Assembly: GCA_009731375.1 (NCBI GenBank)
Contig: BJOX01000004.1
Span: 387,241-409,596 of the forward strand
DNA: 22,356 bases
Direction: 5' to 3'
Origin: Paulinella micropora
Taxonomy: Eukaryota > Cercozoa > Imbricatea > Euglyphida
Positions within the stretch are counted from its first letter, which is position 1. Each line of letters opens with the position of its first letter. The translations under genes and the position numbers were made by a program. The notes under the pieces were generated by a model. It worked only from the letters and a program-made list of their open reading frames with translations. It was not told where the DNA came from and made no database searches. This document shows, piece by piece, positions 1 through 22,356 of the stretch.

Positions 1-22125
<22,125 letters not shown>

Positions 22126-22213
<88 letters not shown>

Positions 22214-22230
22214 GTAGGTAGGTAGGTAGG

Positions 22231-22295
<65 letters not shown>

Positions 22296-22296
22296 G

Positions 22297-22353
<57 letters not shown>

Positions 22354-22356
22354 GTA
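22126..22356 (+). repeat. GATA array to window end
   Basis: (GATA)n with a GGTA block at 22213-22232 continues past the right edge. Confidence 0.95.

Overview
This window is eukaryotic nuclear DNA. Well over 80 percent of it is microsatellite: TATC/GATA, CATA/TATG, TTTA, pentanucleotides such as AAGAT, ATCTC and ATATC, TTC/TCC, CA/TG and AT runs, plus short interstitial TTAGGG-type telomeric arrays. The organism cannot be named from the sequence. GT-AG introns, foldback elements, vertebrate-type telomere repeats and a bacterial-looking enzyme domain fit a repeat-rich protist or alga, but this is inference. Nearly all long open frames (YLSI, YVCM, HTYI, ISSHL, LLLL and FFSF type) are repeats that happen to lack stops and are not genes.

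Hidden in the repeats is one split protein-coding gene on the + strand. About thirteen short exons (34-120 nt) can be recognised by AG acceptors, GT donors and reading phases that chain correctly from exon to exon. Read in order they resemble the catalytic domain of a patatin-like phospholipase. The first exon begins at what looks like the last base of the nucleophile serine codon (S)[10 protein letters not shown]. Exons near 8.7-9.3 kb give the P-x-L-x-x-N-x-T-x-x-x-T-G strand and a W-x-F-T-P loop. Exons near 10.9-11.9 kb give an A-V-(x4)-V-P-G-F-F-Q-P-V segment. The exon at 18.8 kb gives VVDGGVADNYGL, the catalytic Asp motif, and the exon at 19.9 kb continues LLSDG. The G-x-S motif proper lies upstream of the window, and the gene probably runs past the right edge.

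The main surprise is that almost every exon is accompanied by partial copies ('echoes'). These are the first 15-60 nt of the exon with its own AG acceptor, or less often the last part with its donor, embedded in the intron repeats and sometimes repeated four to eight times. Many echoes differ from the full exon mainly at synonymous third positions, so they carry a coding history. At least three intron boundaries show a short duplication of exon sequence at both ends (GTCTGT, GTAYGAGGAC, GTCC), as expected if the intron was inserted with a target-site duplication.

Region by region: 0-2.4 kb exons A-C with echoes, a 125-bp foldback and a 215-bp foldback element; 2.4-4.7 kb TATC array with at least seven echoes of exon D, then full exon D with a 54-bp internal duplication; 4.7-7.4 kb CATA/TATG, TATC and GATA arrays with exons F and G; 7.4-7.9 kb a 480-bp dispersed element; 8.5-12.5 kb exons H to M; 12.5-16.3 kb GATA/TATC, TTTA and an 840-bp polypyrimidine tract with weak exons; 16.3-16.7 kb interstitial telomeric repeats alternating with echoes of the DGG exon; 16.8-18.8 kb AAGAT pentamer, foldback copy 3; 18.8-22.1 kb the DGG exon, an inverted second copy of the 480-bp element, exon Q with many echoes in ATATC repeats, a GC-rich hairpin, and candidate exon R; the window ends in GATA repeats.
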